A stretch of 64,000 nucleotides of DNA from JAPOPJ01 sp964538885 (lineage in GTDB: Archaea; Thermoproteota; Nitrososphaeria; Nitrososphaerales; Nitrosopumilaceae): positions 1 to 64,000 of the forward strand of contig CAZIHR010000041.1 in assembly GCA_964538885.1 (NCBI GenBank), written 5' to 3'. Positions 1-8,998 of the stretch are shown one piece after another. The number at the start of each line of letters is the position of its first letter. Within the stretch, counting starts at the first letter, position 1. The translations under genes and the position numbers were made by a program. The notes beneath the pieces are model-generated. The model searched no databases and was not told the DNA's origin. It saw nothing but the letters and a program-made list of their open reading frames with translations.

Positions 1-141
1 GCAATGTATATAGAAAAAATAAACCACCATCCCGAATGGTTCAACGTCTACAACAAGCTGGTAATTGACCTAATGACCCACGATGCAGGAGGCATAACAC
101 AAAACGACATAAATTTGGCAAAATTCTTAAACACTATCTAA
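1..141 (+). CDS. 4a-hydroxytetrahydrobiopterin dehydratase (PCD/DCoH), 3' end only
   Basis: Only the last 46 codons are inside the window; the start lies upstream. The visible tail contains the family block HHPEW followed by NVYNKLVIDL and THDAGGIT, which is the C-terminal half of pterin-4a-carbinolamine dehydratases (normally about 95-110 residues). These cytosolic enzymes dehydrate 4a-hydroxy-tetrahydropterins; in archaea the physiological substrate is often unclear, and a moonlighting role is possible. The next gene on the same strand is a PTPS-family protein, so the pair suggests a pterin-related unit, although a TATA box lies between them. Family assignment is firm; the exact role is inferred. 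Confidence 0.85.
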   Translation, partial: AMYIEKINHHPEWFNVYNKLVIDLMTHDAGGITQNDINLAKFLNTI

Positions 142-184
142 ATGAAACAGAAATTGGCACGTTTATCACCCAATCCTTACAGAA

Positions 185-192
185 TTTATATA
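185..192 (+). promoter_or_regulatory. TATA box for the PTPS-family gene
   Basis: The octamer TTTATATA is centred about 27-28 bases before the ATG at 216, the spacing expected for an archaeal promoter driving an essentially leaderless transcript. It favours ATG 216 over the in-frame TTG at 207. Confidence 0.5.
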
Positions 193-215
193 CAGAAAAT
201 AATCAGTTGCTTCAC

Positions 216-1025
216 ATGACAAACTCCACATTACTAGACTCCGACTATAGATATGTAGACGGAAAAGGCAACATCATGAGAACCAGAACAGAGCTCACAG
301 TAGCCCAGATGCTGACATTCCTTGAAGAAAAATACGAGTACAACACAAGCCTAAAGCTAGGCAAAAAAACTGTCAACGTAGATTTCAAGACAGCAAAGGG
401 CCTAATTGAAGTAATAGACAATAACGAAGACATAGAAAAATACAAAGACATCAAAAAGCACATGCCCGATGATAAGATCATGGCAATAGGACATCCCGAA
501 TTTGCAGCACAAATCAAGGAACTAAAAGATATAGTATACTATGACAAAACACCGCAGACCGGCTCAATATTTCTGGAAGATCCATCATTCTCCTTTGATT
601 ATGCCCACATCCTACCACTTGTGGAAAAATGCTCGATTCTACACGGGCACACCTCATCAGTAATGGTGGAGCTTGCAGGACAGATGAAAGACAACCTGCT
701 AGTAGACTTTGGCGTTGCAAAACAGATAATCAAGCAAGTAATAAGCATCTTTGATCACAAATTTTTCATAAACAGAAAATATCTTGCAGGAGAAGACAAA
801 TCACACTACAGAATTAAATTTGAGGGACCAAAAGGCATGTTCGATTTACAGATGCCAAAAGACACCACATATTTACTTGAAGGCGAAGCTACAGTCGAAA
901 ATCTCTCAACTGAGATAATCAAGTTGCTTGCTCCCAAGATGCCAAAAAACGTAGAAGCTGTAGGAGTCTACATCTACGAAGGTTACGACAAGGGATCTCA
1001 CATCATCTCAAACATAACAAGATAA
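216..1025 (+). CDS. 6-pyruvoyl-tetrahydropterin synthase / QueD family protein with N-terminal extension
   Basis: The protein has 269 residues from the ATG at 216. The C-terminal part carries the zinc and catalytic signature of the PTPS/6-carboxytetrahydropterin synthase fold: a first His in the DYAH block (residue about 131), then CSILHGH with the catalytic Cys at about 139 and the two other zinc His at about 143 and 145. Ordinary PTPS/QueD proteins are about 120-150 residues, so the first 120 residues are an extra domain I do not recognise. Members act on dihydroneopterin triphosphate, leading either to tetrahydropterins or to queuosine/archaeosine precursors; which applies is not decided by the sequence. 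A pterin dehydratase precedes it and valS follows 7 bases after its stop. Confidence 0.8.
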   Translation: MTNSTLLDSDYRYVDGKGNIMRTRTELTVAQMLTFLEEKYEYNTSLKLGKKTVNVDFKTAKGLIEVIDNNEDIEKYKDIKKHMPDDKIMAIGHPEFAAQIKELKDIVYYDKTPQTGSIFLEDPSFSFDYAHILPLVEKCSILHGHTSSVMVELAGQMKDNLLVDFGVAKQIIKQVISIFDHKFFINRKYLAGEDKSHYRIKFEGPKGMFDLQMPKDTTYLLEGEATVENLSTEIIKLLAPKMPKNVEAVGVYIYEGYDKGSHIISNITR

Positions 1026-1032
1026 TCAAGAC

Positions 1033-3351
1033 ATGGAACCCAAAATTACAGAGAAAGCATGGAACCCCGAGCTGGAAAAAGAGATCCTCAAACGATGGCA
1101 GCAAGAAAAATTATATGAATTTGTACCAAGTAAACAGAACTTTGCCATAGATACACCACCGCCATACCCATCAGGCAGACCATGGCACATAGGTGCCGCT
1201 GTACATTATTCGCAGATAGACATGATAGCACGCACCGCCAGAATGGAAGGCAAAAACGTCTACTTTCCAATAGGAATTGACAGAAACGGATTGCCAGTGG
1301 AGCTGTACACGGAAAAAAAACATAGCATAAGAATGCGAGAGACCGAGCGTGGCAAGTTCCTTGATTTATGTAGAGAATCTTTAGACGATCTTGAGGCAGA
1401 GATGCTATTAATAATGAAGAGCCTTGGCCTGAGCGGTGACTTTGCAAACTATTACAGGACAGACTCGGACAAATACAGAGCACTCACACAAGCCACATTC
1501 ATCAAATTGTGGAAAAAGGGAGAGATATACATCGCAAACAGACCAAACAACTACGACTGGACATCAGGCACCACCATTGCAGATGCTGAAATATCATACG
1601 AAGATCTACCGACCAAACTAGTCTATATGAAATTCAAAGTAAAAGATACCAATAAAGAAATCATAATAGCGAGTACCAGACCAGAGCTTCTCTGCGCATG
1701 CAAGGCAGTAATTGTCAATCCAGAAGACAAAAGATACTCGGAAATGATGGGATCTAACATAATAGTTCCCGTTACAGGCGCCAAAGTAAAGCTGCGTACC
1801 CATCACTCTGCACGAAGTGAATTCGGATCAGGTGCTGTAATGGTGTGCAGTTATGGAGACCAGAACGATGTGGCACTATTCAGGGAGTTCGGTCTAGAAG
1901 AGATAGTAGCCATTGGGCCCGACGGAAAAATGACAGAAAAAGCTGGCAAGTATGCTGGTCTGAGACCCAAGCAGGCGCGCCTCAAAATCATAGAAGATAT
2001 GAAAAAAAGTGGGCTGGTCGAAAAAATAGAAGATATAACACACAGAACCCCAGTATCGGAGAGAAGCAAGACACCTATTGAGATAATTCCAATGGACGAA
2101 TACTATCTGAAACAAAAAAATGCCATACAAACAATAAAAAAATTAGGCAGTGAAATTACATTCCACCCCGAGATGCACGGACAAATTCTGATGAACTGGC
2201 TAGAGTCAATCAATATAGACTGGCCCATATCACGTAGAAGATTCTATGGAACAGAGATACCCATGTGGTATTGTAGTGCCTGCGCTGAACCACACGTCCC
2301 AGAACCCGGCAGATATCATAAACCATGGGCCGAAAAGTGCCCCATACAGCAATGTACAAAGTGTGACTCGACTGAATTTATCGGTGAAGAAAGAACGTTT
2401 GACACATGGATGGACTCTAGTATCTCACCATTATTTGTGGCAAGATACAATACAGACAGCAAATTCTTTGAGAATGTCTATCCTGCTGCAATACGCCCAC
2501 AGTCAAAAGATATAGTGAGAACATGGTTATACTATACTCTGCTGAGGTGCCACCAGTTAACTGGAAAAAAACCATGGACAGAAGCGTGGATAATGGGATA
2601 TGGCCTTGATGAAAAAGGCACGAAAATGAGCAAAAGCAAAGGCAACGCAATAGACCCACTACCCATCATAGAGAGACTCGGGGCAGACACCTTCAGATTC
2701 TGGGGTGCAAGCGAGGTAAACCACGGCTATGACTTTAGATGTAGTGAGCAAAAGATCGAGACCACCAAAAAATTCCTAAGCAAGCTGTGGAACATCTCAA
2801 GATTCCTGTCAAGCTTTCCAGTAGTAAACGATGCAGAACTCACGGCAACAGATCAATGGATCCTTGCGGAGCTTGACTGCTTAGTTGCAGAATGCAGAAG
2901 AGGATACAAGAAATACAACTTTTTCATCCCTGCAATAGCAATAAGAGAGTTCACATGGAATGTATTTGCCGCCCATTATATCGAGATGGCAAAAGCCCGC
3001 GCATACGGCATAGGATTCTCAGACGCAAAAAGAGATAGTGCAAGATTCACACTACACAAGACACTTTCCACCATACTAAAGCTGCTAGCACCAATTACAC
3101 CATTTATCACTGAACATCTATGGAAAACACTCTACTCAGAGCAGAGCATCCACATGCAACAACTACCAGATATAGTAAAATGTACGGAACCAACAGAGCT
3201 CACAAAAGATATTGCCGAATTCAATTCCAAGATATGGAACGAGAAAAAATCACAAAATTTATCATTGAAGGATCCCATAAGAATGTCAATTCCAGAAAAT
3301 TTGGCCGCGCTTGAGATGGATCTAAAAGCAATGCACAATCTAGTGACCTAA
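1033..3351 (+). CDS. valS: Valyl-tRNA synthetase
   Basis: This 772-residue class I synthetase charges tRNA-Val. The HIGH-type signature is WHIGA at residues 51-55, preceded by TPPPYPSGRP, and the KMSKS loop KMSKSKGN lies near residue 532. The editing (CP1) domain spans roughly 190-330, and two Cys pairs (YCSACAEPH and a second CxxC at about 413-445) form a likely zinc knuckle. The block THRTPVSERS before the second active-site half is typical of ValRS rather than IleRS or LeuRS. Length is somewhat short for the family (usually 800-950), mainly for lack of a long C-terminal coiled coil, as in other archaeal ValRS. Its stop overlaps the end of the convergent pdxT by 4 bases. Confidence 0.93.
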   Translation: MEPKITEKAWNPELEKEILKRWQQEKLYEFVPSKQNFAIDTPPPYPSGRPWHIGAAVHYSQIDMIARTARMEGKNVYFPIGIDRNGLPVELYTEKKHSIRMRETERGKFLDLCRESLDDLEAEMLLIMKSLGLSGDFANYYRTDSDKYRALTQATFIKLWKKGEIYIANRPNNYDWTSGTTIADAEISYEDLPTKLVYMKFKVKDTNKEIIIASTRPELLCACKAVIVNPEDKRYSEMMGSNIIVPVTGAKVKLRTHHSARSEFGSGAVMVCSYGDQNDVALFREFGLEEIVAIGPDGKMTEKAGKYAGLRPKQARLKIIEDMKKSGLVEKIEDITHRTPVSERSKTPIEIIPMDEYYLKQKNAIQTIKKLGSEITFHPEMHGQILMNWLESINIDWPISRRRFYGTEIPMWYCSACAEPHVPEPGRYHKPWAEKCPIQQCTKCDSTEFIGEERTFDTWMDSSISPLFVARYNTDSKFFENVYPAAIRPQSKDIVRTWLYYTLLRCHQLTGKKPWTEAWIMGYGLDEKGTKMSKSKGNAIDPLPIIERLGADTFRFWGASEVNHGYDFRCSEQKIETTKKFLSKLWNISRFLSSFPVVNDAELTATDQWILAELDCLVAECRRGYKKYNFFIPAIAIREFTWNVFAAHYIEMAKARAYGIGFSDAKRDSARFTLHKTLSTILKLLAPITPFITEHLWKTLYSEQSIHMQQLPDIVKCTEPTELTKDIAEFNSKIWNEKKSQNLSLKDPIRMSIPENLAALEMDLKAMHNLVT

Positions 3352-3962
3352 GATCCAGAATCTACCAGCGAAATAAGATACTTGTGAACCGAAGTGTCAC
3401 CAGTTAGTTCCGGGTGGAATGCAGTACCAATTATTTTGCCTTTCTTTACTGCGATTATCTTACCTTCAAGCGTAGAGAGTACATGCACGTCTGATGCTAC
3501 AGAAGATATTGATGGTGCCCTGATAAAGACACCATAAAAATCAGATATTCCAATTGACTCCATTGAAACTTTGGCCTCAAAAGAGTCATTTTGTCGTCCA
3601 AACGAGTTGCGTTCCAGCTTGACATCAAGTGCCTCAAGCAGTGGCTGGCCAGTATCACCAGTTACACGGTCAGCCACAGAACTGGAAAGCATAATCATGC
3701 CTGCACATATGCCCAATACCGGCATACCATCCCGTATCTTATCACTTATTGCCTTCAGGGAGCCGTTTGTCAGAGATAGCTGTCCCATTGTGGTGCTCTC
3801 CCCGCCTGGAATTATCAGGCAGTCAAGTGAAGATATCTCCGTAGCGGTGCTGACTGGCAGTACACTCCCACTCACACCCATCTCATCTAGAGCCTGCTTG
3901 GCAGACAAGATATTCTCATGAACATCACCCTGAACTGCCAATATACCAACCTGCATACTCAT
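3348..3962 (-). CDS. pdxT: Pyridoxal 5'-phosphate synthase, glutaminase subunit
   Basis: PdxT (204 residues) releases ammonia from glutamine and channels it to PdxS for de novo vitamin B6 synthesis. The class I-type amidotransferase triad is visible: nucleophile Cys86 in GICAGM, and His183/Glu185 in FHPELTGD near the C-terminus. GGES at 53-56 is the family oxyanion loop. The start ATG overlaps the pdxS stop (ATGA), so the two are translationally coupled. A second ATG two codons in is an equally possible start. Confidence 0.95.
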   Translation of the reverse strand: MSMQVGILAVQGDVHENILSAKQALDEMGVSGSVLPVSTATEISSLDCLIIPGGESTTMGQLSLTNGSLKAISDKIRDGMPVLGICAGMIMLSSSVADRVTGDTGQPLLEALDVKLERNSFGRQNDSFEAKVSMESIGISDFYGVFIRAPSISSVASDVHVLSTLEGKIIAVKKGKIIGTAFHPELTGDTSVHKYLISLVDSGS

Positions 3963-4927
3963 GCTGAACCACCACGTTCCTGCATTCTCAGATCCAGCGT
4001 ATTCACATCTAGACCTAGCATGGATTGCCTCTCATCAATCATTCTCTGAGCTTCCCTGACACTGTCAGGCTCATCCCAGAACGACGTAGCAAGCACTATA
4101 CTACGAGCCCGCTCTAGGGAATCATCAGCATTGAATATCCCAGAGCCGACAAATATTCCATCACAGCCAATCGACATCAGGTATGCAGCATCAGCAGGAG
4201 TTGCAATTCCTCCCGCTGCAAAATTTACCACTGGTAGACGACCAAGCTTGGCAGTCTCTTCCACCACATCATACGAGACACGAAACTCTCTTGCCATACG
4301 TACCAGATCTTGATTGTCTCCAGAATCATATAACGCCTTGATAGCCCGCAGCTCATCGTTGACCTTCTTGATGTGAGTTACAGCTTCGGCCACATTGCCT
4401 GTACCCGGCTCACCCTTGGTACGAATCATTGCAGCACCCTCTTCTATCCGCCTAAGTGCCTCTGCCAGAGATCTTGCGCCATTTACAAACGGAGTAGTAA
4501 AGTCCCACTTCCATATGTGATGATGTTCATCTACCGGTGTAAGTACCTCTGATTCATCAACCATATCTACACCAGTCTCTGCCAGAACTCTTGCCTCATA
4601 CACATGACCTATACGGCATTTTGCCATAACAGGTATAGTAACAGAATCCATTATCTCCTCAATTATTCTTATGCTGGCTGTCCTAGCTACGCCGCCTGCC
4701 TTGCGTACATCAGATGGAAGCTTGTCTAGCACCATAACTGATACTGCCCCCGCATCTTCTGCAATGCGGGCCTGCTCAGCTGTTGTGACATCCATCACCA
4801 CACCATTTTTGAGCATGTGTGCAAATCCACGTTTTAATGTCGATGTGCCCCGCACAGCTTCGACCCCATGAGATTTGTCTTTTACTATTCCGCGTGCATC
4901 CTTTCGTTGTCCAGAGAGTGAAATCAT
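3959..4927 (-). CDS. pdxS: Pyridoxal 5'-phosphate synthase, lyase subunit
   Basis: PdxS/Pdx1 (322 residues) condenses ribose 5-phosphate, glyceraldehyde 3-phosphate and ammonia into PLP as a dodecamer decorated by PdxT. Recognisable blocks are GTSTLKRGFAHML, VVMDVTTAEQA (Asp of the active site), VMAKCRIGH with the catalytic Lys, and NFAAGGIATPADAAYLM near the phosphate site. About 25 residues precede the usual N-terminus; no closer ATG fits, so the ATG at 4927 is kept. It is the first gene of a two-gene operon with pdxT. Confidence 0.95.
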   Translation of the reverse strand: MISLSGQRKDARGIVKDKSHGVEAVRGTSTLKRGFAHMLKNGVVMDVTTAEQARIAEDAGAVSVMVLDKLPSDVRKAGGVARTASIRIIEEIMDSVTIPVMAKCRIGHVYEARVLAETGVDMVDESEVLTPVDEHHHIWKWDFTTPFVNGARSLAEALRRIEEGAAMIRTKGEPGTGNVAEAVTHIKKVNDELRAIKALYDSGDNQDLVRMAREFRVSYDVVEETAKLGRLPVVNFAAGGIATPADAAYLMSIGCDGIFVGSGIFNADDSLERARSIVLATSFWDEPDSVREAQRMIDERQSMLGLDVNTLDLRMQERGGSA

Positions 4928-4957
4928 GGTGAGTTTTTGGTAAGAGACTATTTGTAT

Positions 4958-5491
4958 CTATTCACGCACTCGATTGACAATCTGATCAAGCTGTGTCTCC
5001 ACCATAGTTATTATGGGCGGGATAAATTTTGCTGTTGCATTCTGCTCTGGCCAATGAATCTGATTTGTGATGCCATTCAGAGTTATCTTTACATTGGATT
5101 TTCTGTACTCTATAATATCATCACTTATCGGAAATGACTCTGGTGGTATAGTCATGAATCCAGTCTCTTTTACTAGTGCCCGCAGCTTGTCAAGCCTTTC
5201 CTGGTCGATACTAGATACAACTTTGGGTTTTGGCTGACCATCTTCAGTTACAGAGTATCTAATTTGGCCGTCATTTTCTATTATCAGTATCTCAGTCTTT
5301 TGTGCCGTTACACGTTCGGTAACCCCAAGAGATACTTTGTTCAAATGGTGCTTGGTGTACTCGAATTTTATAATGTCGCCAGTGTTGGCAGCAGAGAAAG
5401 GAACCTCGGGCTGAGTTAGAAGCGGTATTGCTATCATGACTGCTAAAATGGCAGGTATTGCTCCGAGTACTAGTATGATGGGTCTTACCAT
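4958..5491 (-). CDS. Membrane-anchored extracytoplasmic protein, unknown function
   Basis: This 177-residue protein begins with a hydrophobic segment (residues about 4-25), acting as a signal anchor, followed by a soluble domain outside the cell. The soluble part has the pattern of a small beta-rich domain: DGQIRYSVTEDG, then a helix with LDKLRALVKETGF, then a strand pair and the C-terminal VETQLDQIVN. This resembles emfourin-type inhibitor-like domains, but the resemblance is by eye only. It is followed downstream by pdxS on the same strand, 30 bases away, without an obvious functional link. Confidence 0.6.
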   Translation of the reverse strand: MVRPIILVLGAIPAILAVMIAIPLLTQPEVPFSAANTGDIIKFEYTKHHLNKVSLGVTERVTAQKTEILIIENDGQIRYSVTEDGQPKPKVVSSIDQERLDKLRALVKETGFMTIPPESFPISDDIIEYRKSNVKITLNGITNQIHWPEQNATAKFIPPIITMVETQLDQIVNRVRE

Positions 5492-5583
5492 GGTATATTC
5501 TTTCAGAATTACAATATTTTCTAATGCAAATAAATCTTGATTTAAAATAACTTAAAATTCGGGTTTAAATTTATCTCGCGTGT

Positions 5584-5737
5584 GGGGTCGTAGCCTAGCC
5601 TGGTAGGGCGACAGTGTCTGCGAAGAGATCACCGCTAAGGGCTCCAGAGGTTAAACTAAGCTGAACTGACTAACGGATGATGTAAGTTTGGAGCTGTAGT
5701 GACCCGTAGGTCGCCGGTTCGATTCCGGTCGGCCCCA
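5584..5737 (+). tRNA. tRNA-Trp (CCA) with two apparent introns
   Basis: A complete cloverleaf is obtained only if two segments are removed. Exon 1 is 5584-5612 (acceptor GGGGTCG, D-arm GCCT/GGGC, ending with anticodon-stem nucleotides 27-28); exon 2 is 5639-5647 (GGG, loop CTCCAG, anticodon CCA at 5644-5646); exon 3 is 5702-5737 (ACCCGT, variable AGGTC, T-arm GCCGG-TTCGATT-CCGGT, acceptor CGGCCCC and discriminator A). This restores an ACGGG/CCCGT anticodon stem and a 74-base tRNA. Intron 1 (about 5613-5638, 26 bases) would lie inside the anticodon stem at 28/29 and intron 2 (about 5648-5701, 54 bases) at the canonical 37/38. Splice points may shift by a base or so; I did not resolve both bulge-helix-bulge structures. 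Confidence 0.85.
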
Positions 5738-5748
5738 CATCAAAAATT

Positions 5749-8058
5749 CTACTGCTTGTTCCGAAGTACGTTGAGCGCGGATCCGGCACGGAACCATTCT
5801 ATCTGAGATTCATTATAAGAATGAACAAGAGAGATCTTCTCACGGGTCTTGTCTGCATGATCAATTATACAAGATACGGGCATTTGTTCCCTGAGATCAT
5901 CAAGATTCACAAGGCTTATCTTGTCATCCTCAAGTATCTTGGTGTAATCTGCCGGATCTTCAAAGGTAAATGCAAGAATACCTTGTTTTTTGAGGTTGGT
6001 CTCGTGAATACGGGCAAAGCTCCTTGCAATTACTGCTGCACACCCCAGATAACGCGGAGTCATTGCAGCATGCTCCCTACTGCTTCCTTCACCATAATTA
6101 TTATCACCCACTATAACCCACCGCATCTGATTTTCCTTGTACTTGCGGGCAATACTGGAGAAAGACTCGACGGAACCAGTCAAGATATTCTTGCCGCGCC
6201 CCACATCGCCACTAAATGCATTCACTGCACCCAATAACATATTGTCACTAAGATTATCTAGGTGACCGCGGAAGGAGAGCCAAGCCCCTGCCGGAGATAT
6301 GTGATCAGTAGTACACTTGCCACTTGCCTTTACCATTACAGGAATACATTCAAAGTCATTTCCATCCCACGGATCAAATGGTTCTAGACGTTGCAGTCTG
6401 CTACTGTCAGGATCTATTATCACCTTAACATCGTCAGGATTATCAGTGGGCGAAACAAAGAGTCCCGGCGGCTTTTGGAATCCATTCTCTGGAACATCAG
6501 GAGCAGGTGCAGGTGGAGCCAGTCTGAAATTTGTCCCATCTGCCGCAACAAGTTCATCTTTTAAAGGATTAAATGAAAGTCGCCCACCAAGCGCAAGTGC
6601 AATTACAATCTCCGGGCTTCCAATAAAGTTCAACGTATTTCGGCGGCCGTCATTTCTTCCAGGAAAATTCCTGTTAAAGGTGGTAACTATGGTATTTTTT
6701 GCATCCTTGTGCAGTTCTGGCCTGTCCCACTGTCCTATACATGGACCACATGCGTTTGCGAGGACGGTAGCTCCAATTCCTCTGAGTGATCCCATCTGCC
6801 CATCACGCTCAATCGTACTACGTATCTGTTCAGAGCCAGGAGTCACCAAGAGCGGTATCTTGGATTTGATTCCCATGGATCGTGCCTGTTCAGCAATACT
6901 TGCAGCTCTTGACATGTCCTCGTATGATGAGTTTGTACAACTACCAATCAATGCGACAGATATAGAATCTACATAGTCATTTGTAGTTACATCATCAGAC
7001 AGAGCTGATATGGGCCGTGCAAGATCTGGCGTATGGGGCCCTACAACATATGGCTCCAAGGTTGAGAGATCTATTCGAATCACTCTGTCAAAGAAAGTTT
7101 CAGGATTTTTCTCCACCTCTGAATCCGCAGTCAAAATATCTACATTCTTGTCTGCAAGAACTGCAATCTCTCTTCTCCCAGTATGATTCAAGTATGTAGC
7201 CATCTTATTATCATATGGAAATATTGAGCATGTTGCACCAACTTCAGCCCCCATATTTGTGATGGTAGCTTTGCCTGTACAGCTGATTGACCCAGCACCT
7301 GGTCCAAAATATTCGATCACAGAGTTTGTCCCGCCTGAGACTGTGAGTGACTCTGCCACCTTGAGAATTATATCTTTTGGTGCAGTCCATCCGTTGAGTT
7401 TGCCTGTAAGGTACACACCGATTCTACGCGGATAGAGCAGCTCCCATGGCATGTTGGCCATAGTCTCTGCAGCATCAAGTCCCCCCACACCAATGGCCAT
7501 CATTCCCAGCCCCCCTGCATTGGGTGTATGTGAATCAGTTCCAATAGCAAGTCCTCCTGGAAACGCATAGTTTTCCAGCACCACCTGATGTATTATACCG
7601 GCACCCGGCTTCCAAAAGCCGCAGCCGTACTTTGCAGCAGCAGACTGGAGGAATCTAAAGACTTCGCTGTTCTCATCAAGTGAGGTAGCCATATCAGCAT
7701 CCCCATCAATACGAGCTCTGATCAAGTGATCACAGTGAACAGTAGTTGGTAGTGATGTCTGGTCTAGTCCCGCCTGCATAAACTGTAACATAACCATCTG
7801 ACCTGTCACGTCCTGTAGTGCTACCCTATCAGGTCGGAGAAAGACGTATCTGTTTCCAACATCAAAGTCGGTTCCGTCAATGGAGTAAAAGTGACCTGCA
7901 AGTATCTTTTCAGTCAAAGTAAGAGGCCTTTTAACAATCTCTCTGTACTTGCCAGAGTTTTGGCGCAGTTTGTCATATACTCCAGATACAAGTTCAGGTG
8001 TACTGTCAGTCTCCACAGAATAATGTGAACTTTTACCATGATTTAAAATTTTGAACAT
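5749..8058 (-). CDS. acn: Aconitate hydratase, mitochondrial-like type
   Basis: Aconitase (769 residues from ATG 8058) interconverts citrate and isocitrate in the cytosol through a 4Fe-4S cluster. Cluster ligands are the Cys of GSCTNSS (about residue 371) and the pair in ACGPCIG (about 436 and 439). The swivel domain carries CTTDHISPAG and GDNNYGEGSSREHAA with the catalytic Ser and Arg. Gene order and length (about 760-780) match the mitochondrial-type family rather than the 890-residue AcnA or AcnB. Two in-frame starts lie upstream (8064 and 8091); the one giving MFKILNHGK is chosen because it fits the family N-terminus. Nothing next to it belongs to the same pathway. Confidence 0.93.
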   Translation of the reverse strand: MFKILNHGKSSHYSVETDSTPELVSGVYDKLRQNSGKYREIVKRPLTLTEKILAGHFYSIDGTDFDVGNRYVFLRPDRVALQDVTGQMVMLQFMQAGLDQTSLPTTVHCDHLIRARIDGDADMATSLDENSEVFRFLQSAAAKYGCGFWKPGAGIIHQVVLENYAFPGGLAIGTDSHTPNAGGLGMMAIGVGGLDAAETMANMPWELLYPRRIGVYLTGKLNGWTAPKDIILKVAESLTVSGGTNSVIEYFGPGAGSISCTGKATITNMGAEVGATCSIFPYDNKMATYLNHTGRREIAVLADKNVDILTADSEVEKNPETFFDRVIRIDLSTLEPYVVGPHTPDLARPISALSDDVTTNDYVDSISVALIGSCTNSSYEDMSRAASIAEQARSMGIKSKIPLLVTPGSEQIRSTIERDGQMGSLRGIGATVLANACGPCIGQWDRPELHKDAKNTIVTTFNRNFPGRNDGRRNTLNFIGSPEIVIALALGGRLSFNPLKDELVAADGTNFRLAPPAPAPDVPENGFQKPPGLFVSPTDNPDDVKVIIDPDSSRLQRLEPFDPWDGNDFECIPVMVKASGKCTTDHISPAGAWLSFRGHLDNLSDNMLLGAVNAFSGDVGRGKNILTGSVESFSSIARKYKENQMRWVIVGDNNYGEGSSREHAAMTPRYLGCAAVIARSFARIHETNLKKQGILAFTFEDPADYTKILEDDKISLVNLDDLREQMPVSCIIDHADKTREKISLVHSYNESQIEWFRAGSALNVLRNKQ

Positions 8059-8362
8059 TAACATAACCCCAACATCTAAAAACCCAAACACGAATCATGT
8101 AGAGATAATATCACCCATTATAATTGTCTCCAACACAATTATGATTGGTATATGCATAAAGAATCACGAGTACAAAAAATTGCGGTACAAAATTTACATC
8201 TTCACCAGCACAATACCTAAAAGTTTGATCACATGATGAAATTTGTGCCTTAGATACAACATGACCCAAGATGTCACAACCATAATACTGAACAATTATA
8301 AGCCAAAAGCACGTTATTAATTAGGCATTGCGGATTATAAAGATCGGGTTTGAGGTAACAAA
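8059..8362. other. Intergenic gap between divergent aconitase and hypothetical gene
   Basis: About 300 AT-rich bases hold the promoters of two divergent genes. Towards the right-hand gene, TTATTAATTAGG (about 8315-8326) and ATTATAAAG (about 8334-8342) are TATA-like. A 61-codon open frame on the + strand (8051-8236) has Ile/Asn/Lys-rich, low-complexity content and is judged non-coding. I see no RNA gene. Confidence 0.4.
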
Positions 8363-8995
8363 ATGGTAAACAAAGGATTTCCAAAGTTTGGCATGTCACA
8401 AGCAGGTGCCTATGTTGCAGCCCTAAAAAACTACAACTTGCCAGACTTTATACTGGAACTGATTGCAAAAGAATGTAAATCGGAACTGCTAGAGAGAGGA
8501 AGAATAGACGACAGACTGCAAAGCATGAACGACGAGGCACTAGAGATGCTACACAAGATATTTGTAGGCTGTGCAGAAGATGCGGCAGGAAAGTTTGCCC
8601 AATACAGATTCTTTGCATATGTATCAAGCATGTACCACAAATGTGAGGTGCTGGTAAACGAGACCATTCCTGGCAATACTGGAAAGAACCACAGAGTTCC
8701 AGTAGCTGTAAAGAACAACGGCATGTATATCGCAGTGGCATGCAACAAGGCAACTGGAAACCCTGTAAACAAAAAAGAGACTGCCAGATTCTATGAGATA
8801 GTTGATGACATCAAAAAAGGTGACCACGGCACAATGCTTACTGATGCCATATATGGCTCATCTGTGGGCTTTAAGGGCGATGCCCTTGTGATGCTAGAAA
8901 CCCTCAACAAACCCAATACAAATGAACCTGAAAACAATCTTGACTTTAAGACTGCAAACTTTGAAAACAACATATACTCTGTCACAAGATGCTAG
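8363..8995 (+). CDS. Conserved-looking hypothetical protein
   Basis: I do not recognise this 210-residue soluble protein. It has no signal or membrane segment. The first half is mostly helical (LPDFILELIAKECKSELL, then LEMLHKIFVGCAEDAAGK), the middle has a short beta region around HRVPVAVKNNGMYIAVACNK, and the C-terminus is Asn-rich. Codon usage is like that of its neighbours. A GAGGT sequence about 8 bases before the ATG could act as a ribosome binding site. It stands alone on the + strand and converges with the HExxH gene downstream, 3 bases apart. Confidence 0.65.
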   Translation: MVNKGFPKFGMSQAGAYVAALKNYNLPDFILELIAKECKSELLERGRIDDRLQSMNDEALEMLHKIFVGCAEDAAGKFAQYRFFAYVSSMYHKCEVLVNETIPGNTGKNHRVPVAVKNNGMYIAVACNKATGNPVNKKETARFYEIVDDIKKGDHGTMLTDAIYGSSVGFKGDALVMLETLNKPNTNEPENNLDFKTANFENNIYSVTRC

Positions 8996-8998
8996 CTC

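Noticed and set aside
6317..6976. 219-codon plus-strand frame
   Set aside because: Antisense to aconitase and explained by its codon usage.
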